From the NCBI GenBank assembly GCA_902787415.1, contig CADAGG010000076.1:1-5059 (forward strand): DNA of 5,059 nt. Direction: 5' to 3'. Each line of letters starts with the position of its first letter. The stretch's first letter is position 1. Under the pieces are notes generated by a model that was given only the letters and a program-made list of their open reading frames with translations, had not been told where the DNA came from and searched no databases. The position numbers were made by a program, and so were the translations under genes. Below, in pieces: positions 1 to 5,059 of this stretch. The stretch is from a methanogenic archaeon (GTDB lineage: Archaea; Thermoplasmatota; Thermoplasmata; Methanomassiliicoccales; Methanomethylophilaceae).

Positions 1-452
1 CGGATTCCCGGAACAGGGTCGGGGAGTTCCACGAGCCCGAGACCCACCTCATCCCCAACATCCTGAAGTCCCTTAGGGGTGACGAGAGGGTGTTCCGCAT
101 GTACGGCACCGACTATCCCACCAGGGACGGCACCTGCGTCAGGGACTACGTGAACGTGGAGGACCTCTGCGACGCGCACGTGCTCGCCCTGCGCTATCTC
201 GAGATCGGCGGCGAGACCGACTTCTTCAACCTCGGCACCAACGAGGGCTCCACCGTCAAGGAGGTCTTCGCCGAGTGCGAGAAGGTGACCGGCAAGAAGA
301 TTCCCGTCAAGATCGAGGGCCGCAGACCGGGAGACCCCGCCGTCCTGGTGGCCGACAACGCCAAGGCCCAGAGGGTGCTCGGATGGAGGCCCCACAGGGA
401 TCTGGCACATTCGATCGAGACCGCCTATAAGTGGGAGTTCAGAAACGACTGA
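1..452 (+). CDS. galE: UDP-glucose 4-epimerase, C-terminal part (5' end outside window)
   Basis: This is the last 149 codons of an NAD-dependent UDP-glucose/UDP-galactose 4-epimerase of the extended SDR family, a cytoplasmic enzyme that supplies UDP-galactose for glycan and glycolipid synthesis. The reading frame is open from base 3. The segment GEFHEPETHLIPNIL is the usual substrate-side loop of GalE. It is followed by YGTDYPTRDGTCVRDYVNVE, the classic C-terminal GalE signature, and then by FNLGTNEGSTVKEV and RRPGDPAVLVAD, which are also typical. The glycine-rich NAD motif and the catalytic YxxxK lie upstream of the window and cannot be checked. The family is about 330 residues long, so a little under half is visible. 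It ends in TGA only 24 bases before the encoded CCA of the convergent tRNA-Arg gene, and no hairpin terminator is visible in that gap. A 4-epimerase of another UDP-hexose (e.g. UDP-GlcNAc) cannot be excluded. Confidence 0.93.
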   Translation, partial: DSRNRVGEFHEPETHLIPNILKSLRGDERVFRMYGTDYPTRDGTCVRDYVNVEDLCDAHVLALRYLEIGGETDFFNLGTNEGSTVKEVFAECEKVTGKKIPVKIEGRRPGDPAVLVADNAKAQRVLGWRPHRDLAHSIETAYKWEFRND

Positions 453-469
453 CCCCTCACGAACCGTTG

Positions 470-474
470 AAAAA
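470..474 (-). terminator. oligo-T terminator of tRNA-Arg
   Basis: On the minus strand the tRNA is followed directly after CCA by TCTTTTTC. A run of five T is the usual archaeal termination signal and no hairpin is needed. It sits in the short gap before the galE stop codon, so it separates the two convergent transcripts. Confidence 0.5.
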
Positions 475-476
475 GA

Positions 477-553
477 TGGAGGGCCTGCCGGGATTCGAAC
501 CCGGGTTCTCAGTTCCGAAGACTGACAGGATATCCTGGCTACCTCACAAGCCC
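477..553 (-). tRNA. tRNA-Arg (anticodon TCG), CCA encoded
   Basis: Read on the minus strand, the sequence folds into a full cloverleaf. The 7-bp acceptor stem is GGGCTTG/CAGGCCC with one G-T pair. A D arm contains GG at positions 18-19. The 5-bp anticodon stem TCAGT/ACTGA closes the loop CTTCGGA, giving anticodon TCG for the CGA codon (CGG by wobble). A 4-base variable loop precedes the T arm CCGGG-TTCGAAT-CCCGG. The base after the D-loop GG is A (A20), and with C35 and G36 this matches known arginine identity elements. The discriminator is T73, followed by encoded CCA at 477-479; the body without CCA is 480-553. No intron is present. The D stem is only 3 clean pairs (T13-T22 mismatch). It converges on galE and diverges from hypE. 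Confidence 0.95.
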
Positions 554-574
554 TTGTGATGAAATCTGCAGACC

Positions 575-584
575 CCTATATCTA
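575..584. promoter_or_regulatory. TATA element shared by tRNA-Arg (-) and hypE (+)
   Basis: The sequence CCTATATCTA reads TAGATATAGG on the other strand. Its centre is about 27 bases upstream of the mature 5' end of tRNA-Arg on the minus strand, preceded by an A-rich BRE-like stretch (AAAAAGGG). It lies about 23-26 bases upstream of 603-606, the expected start of the hypE transcript on the plus strand. A second AT-rich stretch (CTTTTTATG, about 586-594) could instead serve hypE. Spacing is the evidence; nothing is shown about actual start sites. Confidence 0.5.
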
Positions 585-602
585 CCCTTTTTATGTGAGG
601 GG

Positions 603-1664
603 ATGCATTCGGAATCCATGTCCAAAGTCATCATGAACGACGGAGCAGGCGGCGACATCATGCAGGAGTTCATCTCCAAGCATATCACCAGCCACTTCCC
701 CAGGATGAAGACCGAGATCCCCCTCGACGCCCTGGATGATTCTGCTGTTGTGAATGACATCGTATTCACCATCGACGGCCACACCGTCAACCCCCTGTTC
801 TTCCCCGGAGGAGACATCGGAAGGATCGCTGTCTCCGGGACCGTCAACGACATCTCCGTGATGGGTGCCAAACCCGTCGGACTCGGAAGCTCGGTCATCC
901 TCGAGGAGGGACTGGACTCCGACACCGTCGACAAGGTCATGGAGAGCATGGGCAAGACCTCCCAGGAATGCGGGGTCCCCGTGGTCACCGGCGACACCAA
1001 GGTCATGGGCGCCGGCGAACTCGACAAGATGATCATCACCACCTCCGCCATCGGAATCAGGCCCGACTACCTGGACCACGACATGGAGGTCGCCAACAGC
1101 TACAGGAAGGTCGACAACCGCTGGTGCACCGATTCCAACACCCGCCCCGGAGACGTGATCATCGTCTCCGGTTACATGGGAGACCACGGAATCGCACTGC
1201 TCTCCTTCCGCGAGGGATACGGATTCGAGACCGAACTCAAATCCGATGTGCAGCCCCTCAACAAGATGATCGAGAAGGCCCTCCGCGTCGGAGGCATCGT
1301 GGCGATGAAGGACCCCACCAGGGGAGGACTCGCCAACACCCTCAACGAGTGGGCCGACAAGTCGAAGTGCCAGCTCGATGTGAATGAGGCTGACATCCCC
1401 ATCAGGGACGGTGTCGAGAACGCCTGCGAGCTGCTGGGTATAGAACCCCTCAACATCGGCAACGAGGGCAAGTGCGTTATCTCCGTCGTCCCCGAGATGG
1501 CCGAGGAAGTGCTCAAAGCGCTCCGCGCCACCCCCGAGGGAAAGGACGCCGCCATCATCGGCAGGGCCGTCGAAGGACCCTCCCGCGTCGTCCTCAAGAC
1601 CGAGATCGGAGGCAAGAGGATCCTCGAGCCCCCGTCCGGCGACCCTGTCCCCAGGATCTGCTGA
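603..1664 (+). CDS. hypE: hydrogenase maturation protein HypE
   Basis: HypE builds the cyanide ligands of the [NiFe]-hydrogenase iron. HypF places a carbamoyl group on the C-terminal cysteine of HypE, and HypE dehydrates it with ATP to a thiocyanate for transfer to HypC-HypD. The 353-residue length fits the family. Visible signatures are the N-terminal GAGG (14-17), LDDSAVV (44-50), FFPGGDIGRIAVSGTVNDIS (66-85), TGDTKV (129-134), RPGD (181-184), DPTRGGLA, and the terminal PRIC, whose C353 carries the ligand. The stretch 153-180 before RPGD is longer than I expect. The start at 603 is the longest option. ATG at 618 (MSKVIMNDGAGG) fits the family N-terminus and promoter spacing about as well. 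No other hyp gene adjoins it, so it is probably transcribed alone, ending at the terminator at 1675. A role for a hydrogenotrophic methanogen's hydrogenase is inference. Confidence 0.96.
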   Translation: MHSESMSKVIMNDGAGGDIMQEFISKHITSHFPRMKTEIPLDALDDSAVVNDIVFTIDGHTVNPLFFPGGDIGRIAVSGTVNDISVMGAKPVGLGSSVILEEGLDSDTVDKVMESMGKTSQECGVPVVTGDTKVMGAGELDKMIITTSAIGIRPDYLDHDMEVANSYRKVDNRWCTDSNTRPGDVIIVSGYMGDHGIALLSFREGYGFETELKSDVQPLNKMIEKALRVGGIVAMKDPTRGGLANTLNEWADKSKCQLDVNEADIPIRDGVENACELLGIEPLNIGNEGKCVISVVPEMAEEVLKALRATPEGKDAAIIGRAVEGPSRVVLKTEIGGKRILEPPSGDPVPRIC

Positions 1665-1674
1665 AACCATTCCC

Positions 1675-1699
1675 GCGGGGGTCTCCCCCGCACCTTTTT
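1675..1699 (+). terminator. hairpin plus T-run terminator after hypE
   Basis: A perfect 7-bp stem, GCGGGGG (1675-1681) with CCCCCGC (1685-1691), has a TCT loop and is followed by ACC and five T. It begins 11 bases after the hypE stop codon and has the form of an intrinsic terminator. It also isolates hypE from the promoter region that follows. Confidence 0.8.
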
Positions 1700-1770
1700 A
1701 CAATTTATCCATCCACCCCTCCGTTTCCACTGCAGATTCACGTAAATTGGTTAATTGTTTTCCATAATTG

Positions 1771-1789
1771 TTCTACGAAATTCGTAGAA
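1771..1789. promoter_or_regulatory. palindromic operator-like site 1
   Basis: TTCTACGAA-A-TTCGTAGAA is a perfect inverted repeat with 9-base arms around one central base. It lies about 30 bases upstream of the TATA box at 1819 and shares the 11-base core ACGAAATTCGT with the next site. This is the usual form of a binding site for a dimeric helix-turn-helix regulator. The regulator is not identifiable from the window. Confidence 0.65.
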
Positions 1790-1792
1790 AAA

Positions 1793-1810
1793 TACGAAAT
1801 TCGTTACGAA
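1793..1810. promoter_or_regulatory. palindromic operator-like site 2 plus extra half-site
   Basis: The core ACGAAATTCGT recurs at 1794-1804, centred 19 bp from the first copy, so both would face nearly the same side of the helix. The flanking pair is imperfect (T1793 with T1805). TACGAA occurs once more at 1805-1810, giving a third half-site that runs to within 8 bases of the TATA box. Confidence 0.6.
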
Positions 1811-1818
1811 AAGATTAG

Positions 1819-1826
1819 TTTATATA
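1819..1826 (+). promoter_or_regulatory. TATA box downstream of the tandem palindromes
   Basis: TTTATATA matches the archaeal TATA consensus exactly and predicts transcription starting near 1848, just before the Shine-Dalgarno sequence at 1851. A second AT-rich element (TTATATTATA, 1838-1847) is a weaker alternative and would start transcripts near 1870. The operator-like sites end immediately upstream, where a bound regulator could help or block TBP/TFB. Confidence 0.6.
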
Positions 1827-1850
1827 TGAGAATCAGATTATATTATACCC

Positions 1851-1857
1851 AAGGAGG
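1851..1857 (+). promoter_or_regulatory. strong Shine-Dalgarno sequence without an ATG
   Basis: AAGGAGG is complementary to the archaeal 16S rRNA 3' end. No ATG, GTG or TTG follows at normal spacing. The only start-like codon in range is ATA at 1867, 9 bases downstream; the first ATG (1886) is 28 bases away and opens only 14 codons. It may mark the start of a decayed gene. Confidence 0.4.
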
Positions 1858-2042
1858 CGCACCACAATAGGCAAACAAAATACGCATGAACTCTGCCCCG
1901 AATCGTACCCGATCTCGGAGACGGATGTGAAAAGCGACGCAGGGCCAGTTGGCGCGTCTGATCACTGAAGTCGCGGAGAGATCGCAGATCGCTCGGACCG
2001 CAGCCAAACTCCTTCTGGTTTTCCTCCCATCCTTCTATTCTG

Positions 2043-2050
2043 TTTTTATA
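2043..2050 (+). promoter_or_regulatory. TATA box of the DUF1015 gene
   Basis: TTTTTATA lies with its centre 32 bases upstream of the ATG at 2079, which predicts a very short leader of some 5-8 bases. No Shine-Dalgarno sequence precedes that ATG, which agrees with a nearly leaderless transcript. Confidence 0.55.
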
Positions 2051-2078
2051 GGATGGCCATCTATCACAGAACGATATC

Positions 2079-3269
2079 ATGGTAACCTTCCTTCCTTTCA
2101 AGGGATACAGGCCCAGGCTCCAGGCCGGGGAGAAGATCGAGAGCAGGATCTCCCCTCCCTACGACGTGATCGGCGACGAGTATCTGAAACAGCTGCAGTC
2201 CAGCCAGTACAACGTCACCAACCTGACCCTTTCCCCCGACGCGGACAAGAGATACACCGCATCCAGGAAGCTCCTCGACGAGATGATTGCCAAGGAGATC
2301 CTCCTGCCCGACCAGCCCTCCTTCTACATCTACGACCAGAGGTTCACCTCCGGCGGTAAGGAGTACTGCAGGAGGGGACTCGTCGGCATCCTGAAGACCG
2401 AGGAGTACTCCGAGGGCCACATCATCCCCCACGAGGAGACCTTCTCCAAGGTCAAGGCCGACCGCCTCAACCTCCTCAGGGACATGGAGACCCACCTGGA
2501 ATCCATCTTCGGCATCTTCCCCGGACTGGGAGCGGACCTCGCCAAGAAGGTGGACAACGCCGCCCGCCTCTGCTACAGGTACGTCGATGGGGACGGAGTC
2601 GAGCACAGGTACAGCAGGGTCGACGACGAATCCATCTGCGGGGAGATCACCGAGAAGCTGAAGGACCAGAACATGCTCATCGCGGACGGCCACCACAGGT
2701 ACGAGACCGCCCTCAACTACGCCAAGGAGAACCCCGATAACGAGGCGAAGCAGTACGTCCTCTGCACCATGGTCGCCGCCGACGACCAGGGACTCGTCAT
2801 CTGGCCCACCCACAGGCTCATCGACGCCGAGGACATCGGCGAGACCAGCGCCCTCAAGAAGATGGAGAAGAAGATGGCCATGAAGGAGGTCACCGAGGAG
2901 GAGATGGAGGCCCAGCTGAAGGACCACCTCTTCGGAATGATCTTCAAGTCCGGCAGGTGCTTCCTGTTCGACAACAAGGAGCAGAACGAGAACATCCTGT
3001 TCGAACTCGACACCTACTCCGCGCAGGAGAACATCCTCAAAGGGATCTACAAGTCCGACGAGGGCAAATCCAAGGTCTCCTACGATGCCGAGCTCGAGTC
3101 GGTCAAGAAGGCCATGGCGGAGAAGAAGCACGACGCCGCCGTCATCCTCAACGACCCCAAACTTTCCACCATCTGGGACTTGTCCGAGAAGGGCAAGAGG
3201 ATGCCCAAGAAGACCACCTACTTCTTCCCGAAGATCTGGTCCGGATGGGTGTTCTACCTGATGCACTGA
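2079..3269 (+). CDS. DUF1015 family protein
   Basis: This complete 396-residue protein matches the DUF1015 (COG4198) family in length and motifs. It starts with the usual LPFKGYRPRL and SPPYDVI (25-31). It continues with HIIPHEETFSKVKADRLNLL (114-133), then the hallmark IADGHHRYETAL (201-212), and ends with KKTTYFFPKIWSGWVF (377-392). It has no signal peptide or membrane segment, so it is cytoplasmic. The conserved His/Asp/Arg/Glu cluster around 203-209 suggests a catalytic site. Members have been loosely labelled ParB/Spo0J-like, and ParB-fold relatives include free serine kinases, but I cannot assign an activity here. The ATG at 2079 is chosen because it gives the family N-terminus and sits at the right distance from a TATA box. 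Acidic and lysine-rich stretches around 270-290 may form a charged helix. It stands alone between its promoter and a terminator. Confidence 0.92.
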   Translation: MVTFLPFKGYRPRLQAGEKIESRISPPYDVIGDEYLKQLQSSQYNVTNLTLSPDADKRYTASRKLLDEMIAKEILLPDQPSFYIYDQRFTSGGKEYCRRGLVGILKTEEYSEGHIIPHEETFSKVKADRLNLLRDMETHLESIFGIFPGLGADLAKKVDNAARLCYRYVDGDGVEHRYSRVDDESICGEITEKLKDQNMLIADGHHRYETALNYAKENPDNEAKQYVLCTMVAADDQGLVIWPTHRLIDAEDIGETSALKKMEKKMAMKEVTEEEMEAQLKDHLFGMIFKSGRCFLFDNKEQNENILFELDTYSAQENILKGIYKSDEGKSKVSYDAELESVKKAMAEKKHDAAVILNDPKLSTIWDLSEKGKRMPKKTTYFFPKIWSGWVFYLMH

Positions 3270-3302
3270 ACAATCGCAGAACGTTATCGAAACGCCTTAC
3301 TG

Positions 3303-3330
3303 CCGGGGCACAGCCCCGGATTCACTTTTT
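3303..3330 (+). terminator. hairpin plus T-run terminator after the DUF1015 gene
   Basis: A perfect 7-bp stem, CCGGGGC (3303-3309) with GCCCCGG (3313-3319), has an ACA loop and is followed by ATTCAC and a run of six T from 3326. It lies 33 bases after the TGA stop and resembles the hypE terminator in stem length and loop size. It also lies between the DUF1015 gene and the convergent tRNA-Thr gene. Confidence 0.75.
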
Positions 3331-3389
3331 TGAGATTTTGGAAATCGGACGGGAAATCTATAGCTCCGCCCACCGAATTGAAATGAAAA

Positions 3390-3464
3390 TGGAGCCACAG
3401 GAGGGAATTGAACCCTCGGCCTACGCCTTACCAAGGCGTCGCTATACCCCTTAGCCACTGCGGC
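3390..3464 (-). tRNA. tRNA-Thr (anticodon GGT), CCA encoded
   Basis: The minus strand folds into a complete cloverleaf. The acceptor stem is GCCGCAG/CTGTGGC with one G-T pair, and the D stem is GCTA/TAGC around AGGGGTA. The anticodon stem ACGCC/GGCGT closes the loop TTGGTAA, giving anticodon GGT for the ACC/ACT threonine codons. The variable loop is 5 bases and the T arm is GAGGG-TTCAATT-CCCTC. The discriminator is T73 and CCA is encoded at 3390-3392; the body without CCA is 3393-3464, 72 bases. There is no intron. After CCA the minus strand is T-rich (TTTTCATTTC), a probable weak terminator. It converges on the DUF1015 gene and diverges from rqcH. Confidence 0.96.
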
Positions 3465-3488
3465 AGCATAGCCGAATAATAGGCTGGC

Positions 3489-3497
3489 ATACATAAA
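3489..3497 (-). promoter_or_regulatory. TATA box of tRNA-Thr
   Basis: On the minus strand TTTATGTAT is centred 29 bases upstream of the mature tRNA 5' end and is preceded by GAAACC, a BRE-like stretch. The spacing suits an archaeal tRNA promoter with a start a few bases before the mature 5' end. Confidence 0.6.
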
Positions 3498-3560
3498 GGT
3501 TTCTGATTTGGCCAGAAAAAGATAGATGAGTTTTTGAAATCGAGCGTTATCGGGTACTGT

Positions 3561-5059
3561 ATGAAGAAGGAAATGAGCTCTTTCGATGTCAGTTCGCTGG
3601 TCACCGAAATGGCCGGGCTCGAGGATGCGCACCTGGATAAGACCTACCAGTGGGACAACAACGTCCTGTTCCGCATCAACGCCAAGGGCAACGGGAAGGT
3701 GGACCTTTTCTTCAAGGACAAGAAATGGCTCTACCTGTCCCCCGACAGGCCCGAGACCCCCACCACGCCCACTTCCTTCGCCACCTTCATGAGGAAGTAC
3801 CTCACCAACGCACGCATCGGCAAGACCCGCCAGGTGGGCTTCGACCGTATCGTGATCATGGAGGTCTTCAAAGCGGAAGGGGACTACAGCCTCATCTTCG
3901 AGATGTTCGGAGGAGGCAACGTCCTGCTGGTGCAGGACGGCAAGATCGTGAACTGCCTGACGCAGAGGACCTTCAGGGACAGGGCCACCCGTCCCGGCGA
4001 GGACTACGTCATGCCCAAGGAGCGCTTCAACCCCCTCACCTCCACCGAGGAGGAGTTCAGCAGGGTGTTCAGGACCTCCGAGTCCGACACCGTCAGGACC
4101 CTCGCCACCGTCAACAACCTGGGAGGACAGTATGCGGAGGAGGTCTGCAAACGCGCCGGGTGCGAGAAGAACGTGCCCGCTTCCGAAGTGACCGACGAGG
4201 CACTGTCCCAGATGTACAGGGCGATGAACGACATCGTCTCCCAGATCAATGTGAAATCGCAGCCCATGATCTTCCGCCGGGACGGCAGGATAGAGGATAT
4301 CGCGCCCGTGGACCTGCAGATCTACGAAGACTGCGAGAAGGAGTCCGCCGAGACCATGTCCCTGGCCATCGGCAAGCTCATGGCCGAGACCGCGGCCACC
4401 GAGAAGAAAGAGTTCAAGGACCCCGAGATAGAGAAGCTCAAGAAGAGGATCGAGAAGCAGACCGAGACCGTGCAGGCATACAGGCAGTCCGCCGAGCGCC
4501 TCAAGGCCCAGGCCGACGCCCTCTACACCGAATACCAGAAGGTCACCGAGCTGCTCACCGTCCTGAACGAGCAGAGCAGGAAGCTCTCGTGGGAGAAGCT
4601 CACCGAGGGCGCCCTCAAGATCCCCTATGTGGACTACATCAACCCCGAGAAGAACATCGTGGCCATGAAAATCGGCTACCTCACCGTCGAGATGGATTAC
4701 ACCAAGGGCATCGACGCCAACGCCTCCGACATCTACGCCAAAGGCAAGAACGAGAGCGAGAAGGCCGACAACGCCGAGAAGGCGCTCGCCGACAGCCAGG
4801 CGGAGCTGGAGAAGAAGCAGAAGGGATTCGACAAGAAGGTCGCCGCCGAACTCTCCAGGGCCGCGCCCACCAAGAAGTTCTGGTTCGAGACCTACAAGTG
4901 GTTCGTCACCTCCGAAGGGAAACTGGTCATCGCCGGAAGGGACACCCACTCCAACGACAGCATCGTGAAGAAGCACCTCAAGGACCCGGATGTTTATGTA
5001 CACGCCGACATCCACGGTGCCCCCTCGGTCATCCTGAAGGACGGCTCCAAGGCCTCCGA
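3561..5059 (+). CDS. rqcH: archaeal RqcH/NEMF (Rqc2-like) ribosome quality control protein, 3' end outside window
   Basis: The frame is open for 499 codons and runs off the right edge; archaeal members are roughly 650 residues. In bacteria and eukaryotes this family binds large ribosomal subunits holding stalled peptidyl-tRNA and recruits tRNA to extend the nascent chain. Visible domains in order: NFACT-N with SSFDV (D9) and FDRIV (D95-R96), the positions needed for tailing in relatives, and [15 protein letters not shown] (135-149); a helix-hairpin-helix part with [14 protein letters not shown] (187-200); a long coiled coil (about 288-340) and a second charged helix (about 393-432); then NFACT-R with [13 protein letters not shown] (from 441), GRD (459-461) and [15 protein letters not shown] 3561 is the longest start; ATG 3573 (MSSFDV), behind GAAGGAA, is a good alternative. 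The promoter is weak: GTTTTTGAA near 3530 would give a leaderless transcript. It was formerly annotated as a fibronectin-binding protein. Confidence 0.94.
   Translation, partial: MKKEMSSFDVSSLVTEMAGLEDAHLDKTYQWDNNVLFRINAKGNGKVDLFFKDKKWLYLSPDRPETPTTPTSFATFMRKYLTNARIGKTRQVGFDRIVIMEVFKAEGDYSLIFEMFGGGNVLLVQDGKIVNCLTQRTFRDRATRPGEDYVMPKERFNPLTSTEEEFSRVFRTSESDTVRTLATVNNLGGQYAEEVCKRAGCEKNVPASEVTDEALSQMYRAMNDIVSQINVKSQPMIFRRDGRIEDIAPVDLQIYEDCEKESAETMSLAIGKLMAETAATEKKEFKDPEIEKLKKRIEKQTETVQAYRQSAERLKAQADALYTEYQKVTELLTVLNEQSRKLSWEKLTEGALKIPYVDYINPEKNIVAMKIGYLTVEMDYTKGIDANASDIYAKGKNESEKADNAEKALADSQAELEKKQKGFDKKVAAELSRAAPTKKFWFETYKWFVTSEGKLVIAGRDTHSNDSIVKKHLKDPDVYVHADIHGAPSVILKDGSKAS

Larger units (their letters stand above)
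1665..2078 (+). other. 414-base interval without a clear gene; regulatory region plus possible decayed small gene or ncRNA
   Basis: After the hypE terminator, bases about 1700-1850 are strongly AT-rich and hold two operator-like palindromes and a consensus TATA box. From about 1850 to 2030 the composition returns to GC-rich, as in a transcribed gene, but no convincing reading frame is present. The frame from ATA at 1867, after a good Shine-Dalgarno sequence, runs 33 codons (GKQNTHELCPESYPISETDV...) to TGA at 1966-1968. Another frame (+1) then reads QLARLITEVAERSQIARTAA and continues into the DUF1015 region. This could be a small gene broken by a start-codon change and a frameshift, a structured RNA, or a long leader. 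I do not recognise a family in the peptide. Confidence 0.4.

Noticed and set aside
591..1670. 359-codon minus-strand frame across hypE
   Set aside because: It is an antisense shadow of hypE rich in Gly/Asp/Val/His, with no recognisable domain.
1781..1798. MsvR-type box (TTCG-N9-CGAA) between the two palindromes
   Set aside because: TTCG and CGAA are present but are separated by 10 bases, not 9, and the spacing arises simply from the two ACGAAATTCGT cores.
1979..1993. Direct repeat AGATCGC-AGATCGC
   Set aside because: It is two short tandem copies only, which is easily chance and not part of a larger array.
1665..2078. Mobile element, CRISPR array or attachment site in the gene-poor interval or at the tRNA ends
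   Set aside because: There are no terminal inverted repeats with a transposase, no regularly spaced repeats, no integrase, and no duplicate of a tRNA 3' end within the window.
1838..2101. 87-codon minus-strand frame in the hypE-DUF1015 interval
   Set aside because: It starts inside the DUF1015 coding region and runs through its promoter and the upstream Shine-Dalgarno sequence. I see no promoter for that direction and no recognisable motif.
2064..3266. 400-codon minus-strand frame across the DUF1015 gene
   Set aside because: It has the same codon-bias shadow composition and no family motifs, while the plus frame carries all DUF1015 signatures.
3297..5015. 572-codon open frame on the minus strand across rqcH
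   Set aside because: It is antisense to a recognisable rqcH frame, reads through the tRNA-Thr gene, and is low-complexity Leu/Gly/Val/Asp-rich. Codons ending in C/G on the plus strand rarely produce antisense stops, which explains its length.

Overview
The window looks like a chromosomal segment of a methanogen-type euryarchaeon, most likely Methanomassiliicoccales (Methanomethylophilaceae-like). This rests on archaeal TATA elements rather than bacterial -35/-10 boxes, an archaeal NEMF/RqcH protein, and two tRNA genes with encoded CCA. Codon use is biased to C/G-ending codons with AGG as the main arginine codon, and all three stop codons seen are TGA. The taxon is an inference from style, not from a marker gene.

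Layout, left to right: (1) the 3' part of a UDP-glucose 4-epimerase gene (+), cut by the left edge; (2) a tRNA-Arg(TCG) gene on the minus strand, convergent with it; (3) hypE (+), the [NiFe]-hydrogenase cyanide-ligand maturase, divergent from the tRNA and apparently sharing its TATA region, ending in a strong hairpin/T-run terminator; (4) a 414-base stretch without a clear gene. It is AT-rich at first and carries two near-identical palindromes 19 bp apart, a consensus TATA box and a Shine-Dalgarno sequence that leads to ATA rather than ATG; (5) a complete DUF1015 gene (+) with its own TATA box and a hairpin/T-run terminator; (6) a tRNA-Thr(GGT) gene on the minus strand; (7) the 5' three quarters or so of an rqcH/NEMF gene (+), divergent from the tRNA and cut by the right edge.

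The genes do not form one pathway or a long operon. Each appears to have its own promoter and, where visible, its own terminator: sugar-nucleotide metabolism, hydrogenase maturation, a conserved protein of unsettled role, ribosome-associated quality control, and two tRNAs. The least explained part is the 1665-2078 interval, where tandem operator-like palindromes control a promoter whose product I cannot identify. I see no mobile element, CRISPR array or defence system.
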